Shown: positions 38,501 through 48,300 of the stretch, in pieces
Layout of the letters: every line of letters begins with the position of its first letter
Numbering within the stretch: position 1 is the first letter of the stretch
NCBI RefSeq assembly: GCF_014202275.1
Contig: NZ_JACHGF010000002.1
Location: 1,017,356 to 1,081,355 of the forward strand
Reading direction: 5' to 3'
Source: Rhabdobacter roseus
GTDB taxonomy: Bacteria > Bacteroidota > Bacteroidia > Cytophagales > Spirosomataceae
DNA: 64,000 nt
Position numbers and translations under genes: made by a program
Notes under the pieces: generated by a model
Seen by the model: only the letters and a program-made list of their open reading frames with translations
The model's database searches: none
Told to the model about the DNA's origin: nothing

Positions 38501-38923
38501 CTGGGTAGAGTCCTCGCCGGGCCCGGCCACGTTCACGTAAATATCCAGCCAGCCGTCCTGGTTGATATCCACCACCGAAACGCCCGTACACCAGCCCTGG
38601 GTACCTACGCCAGCCGCTTCGGTGATGTCTTCGAAGCGCAAGGTACCTTTGTTTAAGTACAGCCGACTGCTGACCTGATTGCCCGAAAAAAAGACGTCGG
38701 GCAGGCCGTCGTTGTCGAAGTCGCCTATGCCTACGCCACCGCCGTTGTAGAGGTACTCGTAGGTGAGGGCGTTTAGTGAGTCGGATTCGGTGATGCGGTT
38801 ATTGAACCACAGGCCCGTTTGGGAGGCTGGTAGCTGCCGAAACAGCGTAGGTTCCTGCTGCAAATAGCGATAAGACGCCATCAACAACAGCAACATACCA
38901 GCAAGTAAGGCGGTTAGTTTCAT
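35588..38923 (-). CDS. VCBS/FG-GAP repeat protein with ASPIC/UnbV domain
   Basis: 1111 residues from ATG 38923 (MKLTALLAGMLLLLMASYRY, membrane anchor or signal). Repeated calcium-binding-like motifs of the form D-x-D-x-D-G run through the protein (GIGDFDNDGLPDVFF, DINQDGWLDIYV, DFDNDGHRDLFI, DFDNDGDLDLVI, DVNGDGLPDFYV). They suggest one or more beta-propellers. An ASPIC/UnbV-type segment lies centrally (GTKVYLYVNGKPQYAELSPV). Such proteins commonly sit beside SusCD pairs and are thought to be extracellular. The frame is open 70 codons further upstream, but that part overlaps the GntR-type gene. The C-terminus (KVPVKYLPQ) is encoded by the inverted GTAC pair at 35609-35642. Confidence 0.85.
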   Translation of the reverse strand: MKLTALLAGMLLLLMASYRYLQQEPTLFRQLPASQTGLWFNNRITESDSLNALTYEYLYNGGGVGIGDFDNDGLPDVFFSGNQVSSRLYLNKGTLRFEDITEAAGVGTQGWCTGVSVVDINQDGWLDIYVNVAGPGEDSTQRANLLFINQGKNAAGQLHFKEQASAYGLADLGYSTQTAFLDYDHDDDLDAYVLTNALDRHNRNAIRPKRIRGEAASTDRLYRNQGLGADGHPVFKNVSAEAGILMEGYGLGLCVSDLNQDGWEDIYCANDFLSNDLVWINNQDGTFTNQAAKYLKHQTYNAMGVDIADMDNDARPDIMVVDMLPNTNERQKMMLPGSNHTRFGMDLKNGYQPQYMRNTLQRNTGEGTFVEISQLAGVDKTDWSWAPLWADFDNDGHRDLFITNGYRRDITNLDFVAYLATLGEGGFGEAQVHQQNALRQLRTLPEVKLPNFCYRNTGEPIFEDRSAAWGFTAPSFSNGVAYADFDNDGDLDLVINNIDEEAFFYENTLNQAKAPTNHWLRVAVQPQPEVPSPVGTKVYLYVNGKPQYAELSPVRGFVSSVEPVLHFGLGPEPRVDSVVVVWTNQKYQVLRNVAADQVLRLAYQPQGTWQEVPGSRLGTLGYFTELSSAQTGIDYQHLENEFNDFNRTPLLPHKHSQFGPALAVGDVNGDGLPDFYVGADAGRAGVLYLQQPQGTFLPRKVPKVLGCEAVAAVFFDVDGDQDLDLYVVSGGSQAEGSSEMYQDQLYLNDGKGYFSTGKLPPITSSGSCVVVADIDADGDLDLFRGGRLEPGKYPLPGRSFLLLNEGGALVDATERMAPELQNIGLVSTAAWADFDGDGYPELALAGEWMPIQLFKNERGKHLRLTPQSTLPNSAGWWNVLAIEDWDGDGDLDLMVGNLGLNTKYRASAKYPLEIFAADFDQNGKVDPVMTQYIQGRRVLIPPRDLLALQMPSVKKRFPSYASYAQATFDESFTQEEINGAHHLACQELRSMYYENTGQGTFRAVPLPLEVQQSPVFDILPGDFNHDGYLDALLVGNFYGSETIGGWYDASRGTLLLGDGKGGFTPAQASGIKADQDARYVRRLDASRMLVANNGGTLQCFSLKVPVKYLPQ
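35609..35642. repeat. Inverted pair of the GTAC word inside the end of the VCBS gene
   Basis: GGGTACTTT (35609-35617) and AAAGTACCC (35634-35642) form a 9-bp stem at the convergent ends of the GH78 and VCBS genes. It lies in the last codons of the minus-strand gene. Confidence 0.55.
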
Positions 38924-38940
38924 ACGTACCGAGGGTTTTG

Positions 38941-39972
38941 TTACAACGAAGTCCTTTGTAAAAACTGTAGGGGTACTTTGATGGACTGGCGCTTCTTCGT
39001 GGTCAGGATTTTCTCGAAAGCCTCGCCCAGACGCGCCCGGTTGGTACCAATGACGGAAATGCCACCGGCCAGCAGCTCTTTGTAGCCTTGCTCCTGAAAA
39101 GAAAGTACCCCCACCTGACGGCCCAGCTCCCACTGCTTTCCATGAACCTGCTTGATAATGACAGGCAAATCGGTATCGTCAAATACCAGGTAGGCTTTCC
39201 GTTTTTGGATTTCCTCTTGCTCAAAGCCATCCAGCACCTGGTAGCGAATACCCCGTATGCGGCAGAAATGATTTAGAACCTGGTACCAGGTGGCATCTAC
39301 GTACTCGTGGTCGGAGGTCACGAGCGACAGACCATCGTATTTCTTGAATAAGTGCTCCTGCTGAAGGAGAGTCACCAGGAGCTCATCTCCGTCCAGGCAA
39401 TTGATACTCGAGCCACCACCTGCTATGACCGAAGCATGTGCGTCCAGGAGCACCAGCTTCCCGGCCGGAATTTTTTTGAGGAGTTTCTGTACTTCGGCGT
39501 TCTCGCCCAGGTGATGGGGCATCACCACGTAGTAGTTGTAGTTACCCAGCTGGTTTTCCAGTATTTCGCAGAATGTCTCGGCGTGGTAGTGGTACTGAAA
39601 CAAGTCGAGCTTATCGCGCCGGTCCAGCCGCCCGGCCAGTTCGTTATAAAGCATCCGGTTGCTCTCGCTCACGTGGCTTACCAGCAGCAGAATACGACGG
39701 TAGGCTTTTTTACCCATCACAAAAAACCCCTTACGGTAGCAAGCCGTGACGTGGCCTTGTTTTTGCAAAATACCGTAGGCTTTTTCCACCGTAGCTCGGG
39801 CCAGCAGGTACTCCTCGCTCGTTTCGTTAATAGAAGGCAGGCGGTCGCCGGGCTTCAAGAGGCCCCGCTCAATGCCCGCCACCACACTGTTGACGATCTG
39901 TAAAAATTTAGGGGTTTTGGCCTTTTCGTCGATCTGTAAGTAGGAAATGGGAAAACGGGTCGTAGTGTACAT
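38941..39972 (-). CDS. GntR-type regulator with LacI/periplasmic-binding-like sensor domain
   Basis: 343 residues. An N-terminal winged helix of the GntR family (about 18-85: FLQIVNSVVAGIERGLLKPG, DRLPSINETSEEY, RATVEKAYGILQKQGHV) is fused to a domain with the alpha/beta pattern of periplasmic-binding proteins (RRILLLVSHVSESNRMLYNE, YYVVMPHH, GVLSFQEQGYKELLAGGISV). Similar regulators in Bacteroidota sense sugars such as arabinose or fucose. It lies 17 bp upstream of the VCBS gene on the same strand and could control it or the SusCD pair behind it. Ligand unknown. Confidence 0.85.
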   Translation of the reverse strand: MYTTTRFPISYLQIDEKAKTPKFLQIVNSVVAGIERGLLKPGDRLPSINETSEEYLLARATVEKAYGILQKQGHVTACYRKGFFVMGKKAYRRILLLVSHVSESNRMLYNELAGRLDRRDKLDLFQYHYHAETFCEILENQLGNYNYYVVMPHHLGENAEVQKLLKKIPAGKLVLLDAHASVIAGGGSSINCLDGDELLVTLLQQEHLFKKYDGLSLVTSDHEYVDATWYQVLNHFCRIRGIRYQVLDGFEQEEIQKRKAYLVFDDTDLPVIIKQVHGKQWELGRQVGVLSFQEQGYKELLAGGISVIGTNRARLGEAFEKILTTKKRQSIKVPLQFLQRTSL

Positions 39973-40009
39973 AAGTAAGGCAAGGTTAGGACGTTCGCAC
40001 CACGCTCAC

Positions 40010-40156
40010 TCACAGCCAAACCATAGCCAGTACCATCATTACCAGGAGCAAAACCATCAGGAGGGCTTCGTAAATATAGCTTTTGTAGGTAGGCAGCTTA
40101 CGAGAGTACAACCGGATTTTAGTGGCAAACTCAGCAAAGGCTTTGGGCACGGTCAT
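40010..40156 (-). CDS. Small single-pass membrane protein (hypothetical)
   Basis: A 48-codon frame starting at ATG 40156 (MTVPKAFAEFATKIRLYSRK) and ending in a strongly hydrophobic helix (ALLMVLLLVMMVLAMVWL). It stops 37 bp upstream of the GntR-type gene on the same strand. The longer frame from 40231 adds an unlikely N-terminus. Amphipathic plus membrane-helix layout is plausible for a tail-anchored small protein, but there is no family evidence. Confidence 0.4.
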   Translation of the reverse strand: MTVPKAFAEFATKIRLYSRKLPTYKSYIYEALLMVLLLVMMVLAMVWL

Positions 40157-40297
40157 GGCTGAAATGGGCTGTACGAAAGTACCCGTTATCCTTGGGAATG
40201 ACTTGGACGAATTTTGCAAAAACCTGGACAAATCTCACAAAGCGCGCCTTCAGCCGCTCTTTTCACGGGCAGCGTATTCATGGCTTGTCCAGGAACA

Positions 40298-40329
40298 AGA
40301 ATTCCCCGCCGCAAGGAGCAGGGAATTCT
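40298..40329 (-). terminator. Hairpin after the second SusD gene
   Basis: AGAATTCCC (40298-40306) and GGGAATTCT (40321-40329) form a perfect 9-bp stem just downstream of the SusD stop. The T-rich tract is weak (TTCTTGTT), so termination is probable but not certain. Confidence 0.5.
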
Positions 40330-40351
40330 AAAAACAGCTGGGTAAAGTACC

Positions 40352-41857
40352 CTAGTACCCTGCGTTTTGGCTTACGTTAGGGTTGAGGTCCGTTTCGCCG
40401 GTTGGGATCGGGTAGAGCGTGTGGCGGGCCGGGTCAAACGAAATGTCGTTCCGTACGGAGCTCCAGTCCCAGCCCGCCAGGTTAATTTTTCCGCCCAGGT
40501 GCCAGCGGCGTAGGTCCAGCCAGCGAATGCCCTCTTCACCCGCCAGCTCACGCAACCGCTCGGCCCGAATCCACTCCATAATCTGGGTGCGGCTGGTTTC
40601 GGCGGTACTGAAATTGGCCGGGGCGGTACCCCCGGCTACCATCGTACGGGCGCGCGTCCGGATCTGGTTAACGAGCCCGATGGCCTCCGTCGTTGATCCA
40701 CCCGACTCCACCAGAGCCTCGGCTTTGAGCAGGAGTACATCGGCGTAACGCAGAATGCGCGGATTATTGACCGAGGCCACGTCCGACTGTGACTTCTGGT
40801 CGCCGGTATTCCAGTACTTGTTGAATACCTTGGTGGCCGGGTCCAGGGTGATGAGCCGTCGTGGATCGCCGGGCTCGAAGGCATCTACCAGCTTCTGGGT
40901 AGCTAAGAACGGGGCTCCTCCAAACAGGGTATAATGGTTTTCGTAAAAACCCCAGTAGGTGGAGGTAGAGCCTACGCCATTGGCTTCGAAGTCGTTGGGC
41001 AACCAGGGGTTGTCACCGCCGCCCGGCTGGGAAGCCTGGTATTCAAAGAGCGACTCCGCGTTGTTTTCTTCGCGTACGTCAAAGTTGCTCCGGAAATTCG
41101 GCATCAGGCTCAGGCCCGACAGGGCGTTAAAGGCCATGATTGCCGCTGTATAATCGGCAGTATTGCCGGTTACGGAAGCCCTAAAAACCAGCGCTTTGCC
41201 TAGCATACCGTTGGCGGAGTTGCGCGTGACGCGGCCCCGGTTACTGCCATCCCAGGTGGTAGGCAGGGTGGCAGCGGCCTCCGTAAAATCGGCAATGGCC
41301 TGGTCGAGCAGGGCCGTGCCGCTGGAGCTAGGCTGGGTAATTTCCTCGGCCGACTGAATGCGTTTCGTGATCAGCGGTGAAGTGCCAAAGTAATTCCAAA
41401 GCAGAAAATTGGCATAGCCACGCAGAAAAAGTACCTCACCCCGAAACCTATTCTTGCGCTCGGAGCTACTGATCACGCCACTTTCCTGCTCCAGCTTTTG
41501 AAGGACGGTATTGGCACGGTTGATCAGTTGGTAACTTACCCGGTAAAACGTGTTGATGGTACCGTTGGCCGGTTGCAGGGTACCGAAGATTTCGAACGGC
41601 ACGGTGCCCGAAGTGGTGATGTCGTCGCCGGGCAGTAGCCAGAAACCGTGCAGCCAGCTACCGCCTGCGTACCAGTAGTAGTCGGTAAGCTTGGCGTAGG
41701 TACCTAGTACGGCCCGGTTGAAATCGTCTTCTTCCGTAAAAAAAGACGCTTCAGTAGGCGTGAGCGGCTGCAAATCCAGGCGCTTTTCGTTGCAGCTTGC
41801 GTAAAAAAGCAGCATCGACAGGACCAGAGCAGCTAGGGTAATGGTACGTTTTTTCAT
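40352..41857 (-). CDS. SusD/RagB-like nutrient-binding lipoprotein (locus 2)
   Basis: 501 residues from ATG 41857 (MKKRTITLAALVLSMLLFYA, lipobox Cys22). An ATG 8 codons upstream (41881) is the alternative. SusD features include the helical N-terminal half (FRVSYQLINRANTVLQKLEQ), IRAERLRELAGEEGIRWLDL, and the terminal YPIPTGETDLNPNVSQNAGY. Partner of the SusC encoded upstream on the same strand. The two SusD proteins of the window share layout but differ clearly in sequence. Confidence 0.92.
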   Translation of the reverse strand: MKKRTITLAALVLSMLLFYASCNEKRLDLQPLTPTEASFFTEEDDFNRAVLGTYAKLTDYYWYAGGSWLHGFWLLPGDDITTSGTVPFEIFGTLQPANGTINTFYRVSYQLINRANTVLQKLEQESGVISSSERKNRFRGEVLFLRGYANFLLWNYFGTSPLITKRIQSAEEITQPSSSGTALLDQAIADFTEAAATLPTTWDGSNRGRVTRNSANGMLGKALVFRASVTGNTADYTAAIMAFNALSGLSLMPNFRSNFDVREENNAESLFEYQASQPGGGDNPWLPNDFEANGVGSTSTYWGFYENHYTLFGGAPFLATQKLVDAFEPGDPRRLITLDPATKVFNKYWNTGDQKSQSDVASVNNPRILRYADVLLLKAEALVESGGSTTEAIGLVNQIRTRARTMVAGGTAPANFSTAETSRTQIMEWIRAERLRELAGEEGIRWLDLRRWHLGGKINLAGWDWSSVRNDISFDPARHTLYPIPTGETDLNPNVSQNAGY

Positions 41858-41897
41858 GGAGTACGGGAAAAATATTTTCAAAAATTGAAATTCAGGG

Positions 41898-44800
41898 TCA
41901 GAAAGTAGCCGAAAGGCCCACGGTCACTGACCGAACCGGCGGAATCAGCGCCCCGCCGCGATCGGCATCCTCGGGATCGAGACCGGTCCAGGGCGTAAGC
42001 ACAAACAGGTTAGTACCTCCTACGTACAGCCTCAGTCCGTTGATAAAGCCCACCGAGCGCGTGAGCGAAGCCGGGAGCGAGTACCCCAACTGCACATTTT
42101 TGAGCCGCAGGAACGCGGCGCTCTCCACAAAGCGATCCGAGAAGCGGTTGTTGCCAGCCGGATCGGCCCGCACCGCGCGCGGCATGGTGGCGGAGGGGTT
42201 CTGGGATGTCCAGCGGTCCAGGGTCGTGGTCCATTGGTTGGAGCCCGTGCTAGACATGTTCTCCCCCGAAGCCCGCGCCGAATTGTAGCGGTACACGTCG
42301 CCGACACCCTGGAAGAAAACCGACAAATCAAAGCCTCTGTAATTTGCTCCCAGGCTGACGCCGTAGTAGTAGCCCGGAATAGTGCGCCCCAGCAGTGTGC
42401 GGTCGTTGGAGTTGACCACGCCGTCGGGCTCCTCGGAGCGTGGTTGTCCCGCCTCGGCAGGATCGCCGTAGACATCCTGAAAGTACATATCGCCGGGCTG
42501 GAAATTATTGTTATTATTGCCGTCTGAGTACTGCGCCCGCCAGGTGTCGATCTCGGCCTGGTTCTGAAAAACGCCCCCTACTTTATAGCCCCAGAGGTAG
42601 TTCATAGGCTGCCCTACTTCGATGCGCCCAAACTCGCCTCCAAAGGGCTGATCCTGAAAAGTTTTTTCTACCCGGTTGTCAACGGTGGTGAGGTTGGCCG
42701 AGAGGTTGTACTGGAAGACATTGCCGATTTTGCCCAGGTACCCCAGTTGCAGCTCAAAGCCTTTGTTCCGAACGGAGGCAATGTTCAGGATAGGCTGGTT
42801 TTGGTTCCCTACGCTGGCGGGCAGGTTAGCGGCTTGCAAAATACCGCTCGTCAGGCGGTTGTAGTACTCCACGGTGGCCGTCAGCCGGTTGTTAAAAAAA
42901 GCGCCATCGATCCCCAGACTGAACGTCTCGCCGACCTCCCACGACAGGTCCTCGACGGGAAAATCCAACAGCGCGACGCCGTTGATGAGGTTGCCGACGC
43001 CGTTGCCATTGCCGGAGCCCAAGGCGTAGTCGGGCGAGTTGGCAACTAGGGACAGGAACGCAAAGGAACGGGTTTCCTGATTTCCGAGCTGTCCCCAGCC
43101 AGTACGGATCTTAAGGTCACTAATGGCCGTCAGTGATTTCATAAACGGTTCCGCACTGAGCCGCCAGGCCGCCGATACCGCCGGGAAAGTACCCCAGCGG
43201 TAAGCGGGCGCAAAGCGGGAGGCCCCATCGCGCCGAACGGTGGCGTCGAGGTAGTACTTGTTGTTGTAATGATAGCTGAGACGCCCCAAGTACCCTTGCA
43301 GCGCGTTAATATCCCGCAGCGAGCCACCGTTGGAATACGGAATAACGCTGTTGACGTTTCGGAATTCGGGTTGGCTAAACTGAATTTGCGTGGACGAAGC
43401 CGATACGAAGTCGTAGGTGTAGCACTGGTCCATGGCGTTGAAGAGCAGGTCGAGGTGGTGCTCGCCGAATACCTTGGTGTAGTTTACGCTAAACTCCTTG
43501 ACGATGTTGGCGTTGCGGGCGTGGCGTTCGCCGTAAGAGCCTTTGGAGGTACCGTTGCCCAGAGCGTAAGGGTTACCGGGTGTTTGCGAAAACAAGTACC
43601 CGTCAAAAGCGCTCCAGTCGTTCCGGCGGTTGTAGAGCCAGTCTACGCTTAGGGTACCTTTCACCTTCAGGCCGGCCAGGGGTTCTACCTGAAAAGACGC
43701 GCTTCCCATGTTTCGTAGCAGGTAAAATCTCCGATCGAACGTTTGCCTGGCTCCGAACCCGTTGGCGTTGGTTTCGGGTCCCCAGAGTAGGTTTACGGGC
43801 CCGTCGAACACAAAAGGCGGAATAGATTCCAGGTACTGGGGGCGCACGAAGTTCTCGATCACCTGCCCCAGCGCGGGGTTGGGCGCAAAAGTGGCTGATA
43901 TGGAAGGAGCGTAGCCGTAAGGACCATTGGGGTCGTAGATGGGCTGCCAGGGTGATGTTTCGGCGGCGTACCGCAGGTCGTTGGGGGTGTTGGCTTCGGC
44001 TTCGGAATACGTGAGCCGGTAGGTTACACCCGCCGAAAATAGCTTGGAAATTTTGGTATCCACGTTGGTCGCCATCGAGTAGCGTTTGAGCTGATCGCCA
44101 ATGAGCGCACCCGCCGTGCTGGTATATCCGCCGGAGACGTAGTAGCGGGTGGCCTCATTGCCGCCCGAAATGCGCAGGCTGTAATCGGTATTGGCCGCGT
44201 TCCGGTTGATGAGCGGCGTCTGCCAGTCTACCGTTTCTCTATTTCCGAGGTAGCGTGGATTGGCCGGGCTGAACTCGGCGGGTAGGTTGGCGGCTTCGTT
44301 GACATTGTTGGCATAAGCCTCCTGGTACAAGCTCGTAAACTGCGGAACTGTCAGCAAGTCAAATCGCTTCGCTACGTTTTGAATGCTATGAGAAACCGAA
44401 ATATCTACCTTCGGGGCGCCCCGAGCCCCTTTTTTGGTCGTGATCAGAACTACGCCATTGGCGGCCCGTACGCCATAAATGGCCGCCGCTGAAGCGTCTT
44501 TCAGTACCGAGATGGACTCGATGTCGTTGGGATTGATCATGGAAAGTACATTGACCGGCCCCCGGATGTCAGCCACGACCGAGCCACTGGAGCCATCGGT
44601 ACCGGCCCCATACTCGGTGAGAGGAATCCCGTCTACCACATAGAGCGGCTCGGCGTTTCCGAAGGTACTTACCCCCCGAATACGGACCTGAGGCCGGGCA
44701 AAAGCGCTTCCTCCCGGAGTAGAAACAAAAACGCCCGGCATCCGGCCCTGCATGGCCAGCTCGGGAGCCTGCGCTACACTTTTGCTGATTTCATCGGCCG

Positions 44801-45203
44801 ACACCGTCGAGATAGCGCCCGTAAGGTCTTTTCGCTCCCGCGAGCCGTAGCCAATCACCACTACCTCGCTTAGTACTTTTTCGTCGGGCGAAAGGGCAAT
44901 GGTATAGTCGGAGGCGTTGGTCAGTTCGATTTCCCGTGGCTGGTACCCCACAAACGAAATAACCAGCCGCCCCGTAGCGCCCACGCCTCCCAGCGTAAAA
45001 CGCCCCTCCGCGTTGGTAGAGGTACCTTGGGTGGTACCGGCCAGAGTAACGGTAGCCCCGGGCAGCGGGGTATTTTCGCGGAGGTCGGTGACGAGGCCGC
45101 GAATGGTTCGGTCCTGAGCATAGCTTTCGCCAGTCCATAAAAGCGACAAGCCTACCAAGACTAGTATAAACTTTGCCCAACCTAAAGGGAGATTTGCTTG
45201 CAT
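41898..45203 (-). CDS. SusC-like TonB-dependent transporter (locus 2)
   Basis: 1101 residues. Signal peptide (ending ESYAQ), carboxypeptidase-like regulatory domain (about 33-110, GLVTDLRENTPLPGATVTLA), TonB box and plug (VVVIGYGSRERKDLTGAIST, SISVLKDASAAAIYGVRAAN) and a beta-barrel ending TVGLSATF. It lacks the STN domain of the locus 1 transporter, consistent with control by the divergent hybrid two-component regulator rather than sigma/FecR. GTAC words occur throughout, unlike most of the locus 1 SusC. Confidence 0.93.
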   Translation of the reverse strand: MQANLPLGWAKFILVLVGLSLLWTGESYAQDRTIRGLVTDLRENTPLPGATVTLAGTTQGTSTNAEGRFTLGGVGATGRLVISFVGYQPREIELTNASDYTIALSPDEKVLSEVVVIGYGSRERKDLTGAISTVSADEISKSVAQAPELAMQGRMPGVFVSTPGGSAFARPQVRIRGVSTFGNAEPLYVVDGIPLTEYGAGTDGSSGSVVADIRGPVNVLSMINPNDIESISVLKDASAAAIYGVRAANGVVLITTKKGARGAPKVDISVSHSIQNVAKRFDLLTVPQFTSLYQEAYANNVNEAANLPAEFSPANPRYLGNRETVDWQTPLINRNAANTDYSLRISGGNEATRYYVSGGYTSTAGALIGDQLKRYSMATNVDTKISKLFSAGVTYRLTYSEAEANTPNDLRYAAETSPWQPIYDPNGPYGYAPSISATFAPNPALGQVIENFVRPQYLESIPPFVFDGPVNLLWGPETNANGFGARQTFDRRFYLLRNMGSASFQVEPLAGLKVKGTLSVDWLYNRRNDWSAFDGYLFSQTPGNPYALGNGTSKGSYGERHARNANIVKEFSVNYTKVFGEHHLDLLFNAMDQCYTYDFVSASSTQIQFSQPEFRNVNSVIPYSNGGSLRDINALQGYLGRLSYHYNNKYYLDATVRRDGASRFAPAYRWGTFPAVSAAWRLSAEPFMKSLTAISDLKIRTGWGQLGNQETRSFAFLSLVANSPDYALGSGNGNGVGNLINGVALLDFPVEDLSWEVGETFSLGIDGAFFNNRLTATVEYYNRLTSGILQAANLPASVGNQNQPILNIASVRNKGFELQLGYLGKIGNVFQYNLSANLTTVDNRVEKTFQDQPFGGEFGRIEVGQPMNYLWGYKVGGVFQNQAEIDTWRAQYSDGNNNNNFQPGDMYFQDVYGDPAEAGQPRSEEPDGVVNSNDRTLLGRTIPGYYYGVSLGANYRGFDLSVFFQGVGDVYRYNSARASGENMSSTGSNQWTTTLDRWTSQNPSATMPRAVRADPAGNNRFSDRFVESAAFLRLKNVQLGYSLPASLTRSVGFINGLRLYVGGTNLFVLTPWTGLDPEDADRGGALIPPVRSVTVGLSATF

Positions 45204-45251
45204 ACTTTTCTACTTTTACGTCGTACGATAGAATAATTTCAAGCAAAGCTG

Positions 45252-45290
45252 TTATTTAAATAAGGAAACTCTGTCCTAGCCTGTCTTAGG
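45252..45290. promoter_or_regulatory. Palindrome and 10-bp tandem repeat between SusC and the hybrid regulator
   Basis: TTATTTAAATAA (45252-45263) is a perfect palindrome. Two adjacent 10-bp direct repeats, CTGTCCTAGC (45271-45280) and CTGTCTTAGG (45281-45290), follow. Direct repeats are the usual target form for AraC-type domains, so this is a candidate site for the regulator encoded at 45318. Confidence 0.45.
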
Positions 45291-45317
45291 AAGGAAGGAG
45301 ACTAAAGTACGCACGAT

Positions 45318-48300
45318 ATGAAAGGGTGGTATGGGATGGTACTTTTAGGCATGGTAAGCATAGGAGTCCGCGCGCAGATTTCCTTTGAGCACCTAACTAC
45401 GTCCGACGGCTTGTCGCAGAGCTCGGTGTTTGATCTCTTGCAGGATCAAAAAGGATTTATGTGGTTTGCCACCACCGACGGGCTCTGCCGCTACGACGGC
45501 TATACCTTCCGGGTTTTTCGTAGCCAGCCGCAGCAGCGCACGAGCCTTTCGGGCAACAACCTGTCTGCCCTTTATGAAGATAGCCATGGTACCTTGTGGA
45601 TAGGTACCCGTAATCAGGGACTAAACCGCCTGCGGCCCGACGGCGAAACCTTTGATCGGCAGCCGGTCGGTGAGGAATTGGCCAAAGCCACCATTCGCTG
45701 CTTTCAGGAAGATGCGCTGGGTAACCTTTGGATAGGTACCTCCGAGTCGGGATTATATGTATTAAGCCCGCACCAGGAGCTACGAGCCTTCAAGCCCGAG
45801 CTAACCGCCCCCCGCATCAATGCCGTATTTCGCGATCCGCAAAATCGCCTTTGGTTTGGGCTGGATGGGCACCTGATGCTTCTAGACCCGGTTACCCGGC
45901 AGCATCAGCTTTTTGCACTACCCCCTGCTTCTCAGGCCGCCCATCAGCACAATGTCATCAACGCCATCTACCAGGACCAGCGGGGGCGGCTCTGGGTAGG
46001 TACCAACGGCAACGGCCTCTTTCAGTTCGATTATCCCAACCGGCGGTTTGAGCGCTGGCTGTATGACCCGGCCGTTTATGAGAAAAACAACATGATCATG
46101 CACCTGGCCGAAGACCGGCACGCCAACCTCTGGGTATGCACCGACTACGGTATTTACTTCTGCCCCAAGGGTGAAATTTCCCAACGGCAACACCTGCTGC
46201 CGGGCGAAGCTACCGAAAGTACCCTTTCCACGCATGCTACCAAGAAAATGCTCTGCGACCAAGACGGCAATGTATGGGTAGGTACCTGGGAAGGGGGCGT
46301 GAATGTAGCCTACGCCCAGCCCGAGCTAATCTCCACCTTTGAATACAAACCCCACAATCCGCTAAGCCTGCTTGCTCCCAAAGTAGCAGCGGTGTGTACA
46401 GACTCCGCCGGAGGTACCTGGCTGGGCTCCATAAAAGGGCTGACCTACCTCAGCCCGCAGGGTAGTTTGCGGCACTTTACGGTTCAGAATTCGGCCATCG
46501 CCGACAACGACATCAACTGCCTGCTCCGTACGCCTGGTAATCGAATCCTAATAAGTACCTGGAACGCGGGCTTTGATCTCTTTGACCCTGCCTTGGGTAC
46601 CTTCCGGCACTTTGAAAAAGAGCTGGGCCGCAGTAAGTCAATCCGGACCTTCGCCCCCGCGCGCGACGGAACCATTTGGTTAAGTACCCAAGAGAACCAG
46701 CTGTTCAGGCTGGATGAAAAGAAAGGTACTTTGACGGAGGTAGATCTTCGTTTTATCCCCCCGGCGGTGCGGGCGATGGGGTTTGTCTCCCTGCTCGAAG
46801 ATTCGTACGGAAATCTGTGGCTGGGCACCTATTCCTCCGGCCTTCTGTGCTGGAATCTGAAAAGCGGTAAGGTACTTCATTTTGTCCATAAGGCTCACAA
46901 GCCCCAATCACTTCCCGACAACGCCATTTCTACGCTTTTTGAGGATTCCCAACGGCGCCTGTGGGTAGGTACCAGCAACGGGGGCATTGGTCTGTATCAA
47001 CCCGCTCAAAAGCAATTTGCGCACTATACCACCCGCGAAGGACTACCCAGTAATAACATAGCCAGCCTTATTGACGACAAAGCGGGAAGACTATGGATAA
47101 GTACCAATGGGGGGCTTTCCTGCCTTGATCCTAAGACAAAAAGCATCCAGAATTTTTTGGAAAGTGACGGGATTCTGGGCCCTGAGTTTATCTCCGACGC
47201 CTGCGCCAAAGCTCCCGACGGAGCGTTACTTTTTGGCAGTATGCGTGGGTTGACGCGGTTCCGGCCCGAAGAACTCACGCGTCTCCGCCCGGCTCCCCCC
47301 GTGTATCTGACCAGCCTGAAGCTCTTCAACCGGCCCGTCTCCGCTCGTGACCCCCAGGCACCATTCCGTACCGACCTGGCCACCAGTCCGCCGATCACGT
47401 TGCATCCTTCCCAGTCGGTGGTGACGCTAGAGTGGGCGGGGCTGGCTTTTCAGAAAAACAAAAATATCCACTATGCCTACCTGCTCGAAGGCTTTGATAC
47501 TGATTGGAACTACGTAGGGACGACCCGCTCGGCCACCTACACCAACCTGGACCACGGCCAGTACCGTTTTCAGGTAAAGGCGTCAGTGGGGAATGACGCC
47601 TGGAGTACACCGTTGGTAGTACGCGTGGAAGTGCTTCCGCCCTGGTACAAAACCTGGTGGGCCTACTTGCTTTATCTTAGCCTTTTTGTGGGAATTTTAC
47701 TGGCATTGCGCCAAACGCTCCTTACGCGCGAGCGCCTGAAAGCCGACATTCGGATTCGGCAGATTGAAGCGGATAACATCAGAGCCCTGGACGAAGCTAA
47801 AACCGGCTTTTTTACCAATATATCCCACGAGTTTCGAACCCCGCTGACGCTCATTATCACCCCGCTGGAAAAACTTCTGGCCAACACCACCCTCGACGAA
47901 CGCCTGGCGCACCAGGCCCGGCTGATGTACCGCAACGCCAACCGGCTCCTGCGCCTGATCAACCAGCTACTCGACCTAGCCAAGCTGGAAAGCGGTAGCC
48001 TGACGCCCGACATAGCGCCGCATGAGCTGGTGGGGTTTGTGGAGCGGATTGTGCAATCATTTGAAGAATGGGCCGAAACCAAGGGTATTCAGGTGCTTTT
48101 CAAAGCTAATTTTGACGCGTACGAAGGGTACTTTGACGTGGATATGCTCGAAAAGATTGTGTACAATTTACTCTCCAACGCCTTTAAATTCACCCCCGAT
48201 CAAGGGGAGATTCGGGTCACGCTGACTATACAGGCCCCAGAGACTGTCACGCTTAAAGTAGAGGATAGTGGCATGGGTATGGCGGAGGAGCACCAAGCAC

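Noticed and set aside
38924-39133. 70-codon N-terminal extension of the VCBS protein
   Set aside because: Overlaps the GntR-type gene in another frame; the signal sequence starts at the internal Met (38923).
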